Below are positions 13,504 through 14,573 of a DNA stretch of 14,573 nucleotides, in pieces. This stretch comes from Methanosarcinales archaeon (GTDB lineage: Archaea; Halobacteriota; Methanosarcinia; Methanosarcinales; Methanogasteraceae): positions 1 through 14,573 of the forward strand of contig JAUWGA010000020.1 in assembly GCA_030606635.1 (NCBI GenBank). Direction: 5' to 3'. The translations under genes and the position numbers were made by a program. Positions within the stretch are counted from its first letter, which is position 1; each line of letters starts with the position of its first letter. The notes below the pieces were generated by a model, which saw only the letters and a list, made by a program, of their open reading frames with translations, was not told the origin of the DNA and made no database searches.

Positions 13504-14573
13504 ATGAACAAACACAGAATAACAAGCGACGAACGAGCCGTATCCGGGCTAGTCGGAGAAGTACTACTTATAGGCATAGTAATAGTTGCGATTGGACTGA
13601 TCGCAGTATCGGTTTACTCATATTTGAATAAAGATCCCGACACCCCGCACATCGAGGTCGACGGCGTAGCAGACATGATGGCGAATGAGATACATATCAA
13701 GCATCAGGGTGGCGATTCGATCGAAGGCAGAAACTTGCGGGTACTCGTGAGTGTTAATGACACAACCCTCCCGGCATTTGATGAGGGCACCCCTGACCGA
13801 TGGGGGATCCGGATCACGGGGCAAAACGACGTTGAAAAAAACTTTGACCGCTGGGCACTTGGAGACATACTGGTGCTTGACACATACACCGACACTCCGC
13901 CACAGATCAATCTAACAGATGATGACGAGATCAGGGTCACCATCGTGAGTCTCTCCTCCCGCCGGGTGATCGTTAGTGGTGAGGTGTTTGGGGGCCTCTT
14001 CGGCGACGCATTGATAAACACGGCGCCAATAGCAGATGCTGGCGATGACCAGACCGATGGTCTGTGCGAGAATACGACATGGGCCGAGGTGTGGTTATGG
14101 TTTAATGGTAGCGGCTCATACGATCCGGATAATCCTAATGACAACACCGGCGACAACTACCGCGGGATTGTTAGCTGGGATTGGGAGTTTGAGGAGGCAA
14201 ATGGGACCACTACCACAGACCATGGGATGTGGGTGTCGCATACTTACAACGCTAGTGGCAACTACGCCGTGACACTGACCGTCGAAGACGTTGACGGCGC
14301 AACCGACACCGACATGTGCACAGTCACGATCCGCCCGCCCGCAAATCTCACCGCAGACGCAGGACCTGACCAGTGGGTTGGACTTGGAGTGGAAGTCCAG
14401 TTAAACGGCTCCGGATCAACCGGATGCATCAAGGAATGGCAATGGGAGTTCGGAGACGGAACCAATGAAACAGTGAACACGTCCACAACCGCGTACACGT
14501 ACGCAACGGCTGGCAACTACACAGTGAACCTGACCGTAGTCGAAGACCACACCGGCAAGACCGCCAATGACAG
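13504..14573 (+). CDS. Type IV pilin-like protein with PKD domains (3' end cut by window)
   Basis: The frame is open from ATG 13504 to the right edge, 356 codons plus two bases, so the C-terminus is missing. It starts 12 bases after paralogue 3 behind GGAGTGGGGAGAC. The N-terminus DERAVSGLVGEVLLIGIVIVAIGLI (9-33) is a good archaeal pilin/archaellin N-terminal domain with the usual Arg-Ala before the expected cut, unlike the three genes before it. A beta-rich region (about 48-165) follows. Then come two PKD domains: about 174-277 (PIADAGDDQ ... SHTYNASGNYAVTLTVEDVDG) and about 283-355 (ADAGPDQ ... EWQWEFGDGT ... YTYATAGNYTVNLTVVED). PKD domains are extracellular Ig-like folds common in archaeal surface layers and adhesins. 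It may be an adhesive tip, minor pilin or anchored surface protein. More PKD repeats may follow outside the window. Confidence 0.9.
   Translation, partial: MNKHRITSDERAVSGLVGEVLLIGIVIVAIGLIAVSVYSYLNKDPDTPHIEVDGVADMMANEIHIKHQGGDSIEGRNLRVLVSVNDTTLPAFDEGTPDRWGIRITGQNDVEKNFDRWALGDILVLDTYTDTPPQINLTDDDEIRVTIVSLSSRRVIVSGEVFGGLFGDALINTAPIADAGDDQTDGLCENTTWAEVWLWFNGSGSYDPDNPNDNTGDNYRGIVSWDWEFEEANGTTTTDHGMWVSHTYNASGNYAVTLTVEDVDGATDTDMCTVTIRPPANLTADAGPDQWVGLGVEVQLNGSGSTGCIKEWQWEFGDGTNETVNTSTTAYTYATAGNYTVNLTVVEDHTGKTAND

Noticed and set aside
1..14573. CRISPR array, tRNA or rRNA genes
   Set aside because: No regularly spaced short repeats and no tRNA- or rRNA-like sequence were seen in the gaps between genes.

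Overview
The window looks like an ordinary chromosomal stretch of a euryarchaeon, probably in the Methanomicrobia/Halobacteriota group. The reasons are a deoxyhypusine synthase, an FtsZ2-type FtsZ, an archaeal-type secretion ATPase, type IV pilin-like proteins, TATA-type promoters and GGTGAT-type ribosome binding sites. I cannot name the genus. No rRNA, tRNA, CRISPR array or insertion sequence was seen.

Layout. Positions 1-1230 (minus) hold most of an archaeal AAA ATPase with a nuclease-like C-terminus, cut by the window edge and more AT-rich than its neighbours. Next is deoxyhypusine synthase (minus, 1300-2226). Divergent from it is a tight plus-strand operon: an FMN-binding flavoprotein (2367-2765), a small acidic protein of unknown function (2778-3077) and a PmbA/TldD-family protein (3084-4391). 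This operon converges on ftsZ (minus, 4517-5668), which ends in a terminator-like palindrome. Two diverged copies of an intergenic inverted-repeat element lie at the two ends of ftsZ.

The second half, 5959-14573, is a surface-structure locus. A PilB/ArlI-like secretion ATPase (minus) is divergent from a plus-strand operon. That operon encodes two RecA/KaiC-superfamily proteins (the first without the Walker A lysine, the second intact), three tandem paralogues of about 440-470 residues with type IV pilin-like N-termini, and a fourth pilin-like protein carrying at least two PKD domains, which runs off the right edge. Short gaps and gene overlaps suggest one transcript.

By analogy with archaella, where the RecA-like ArlH docks on the ArlI motor ATPase, the RecA-like pair may dock on or regulate the divergent ATPase, which would energise export or assembly of the pilin-like proteins. 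No platform protein (GspF/TadC/ArlJ), prepilin peptidase or archaellin gene is visible, so the system is either incomplete here or continues beyond the window. This locus is the best candidate in the window for an undescribed system.
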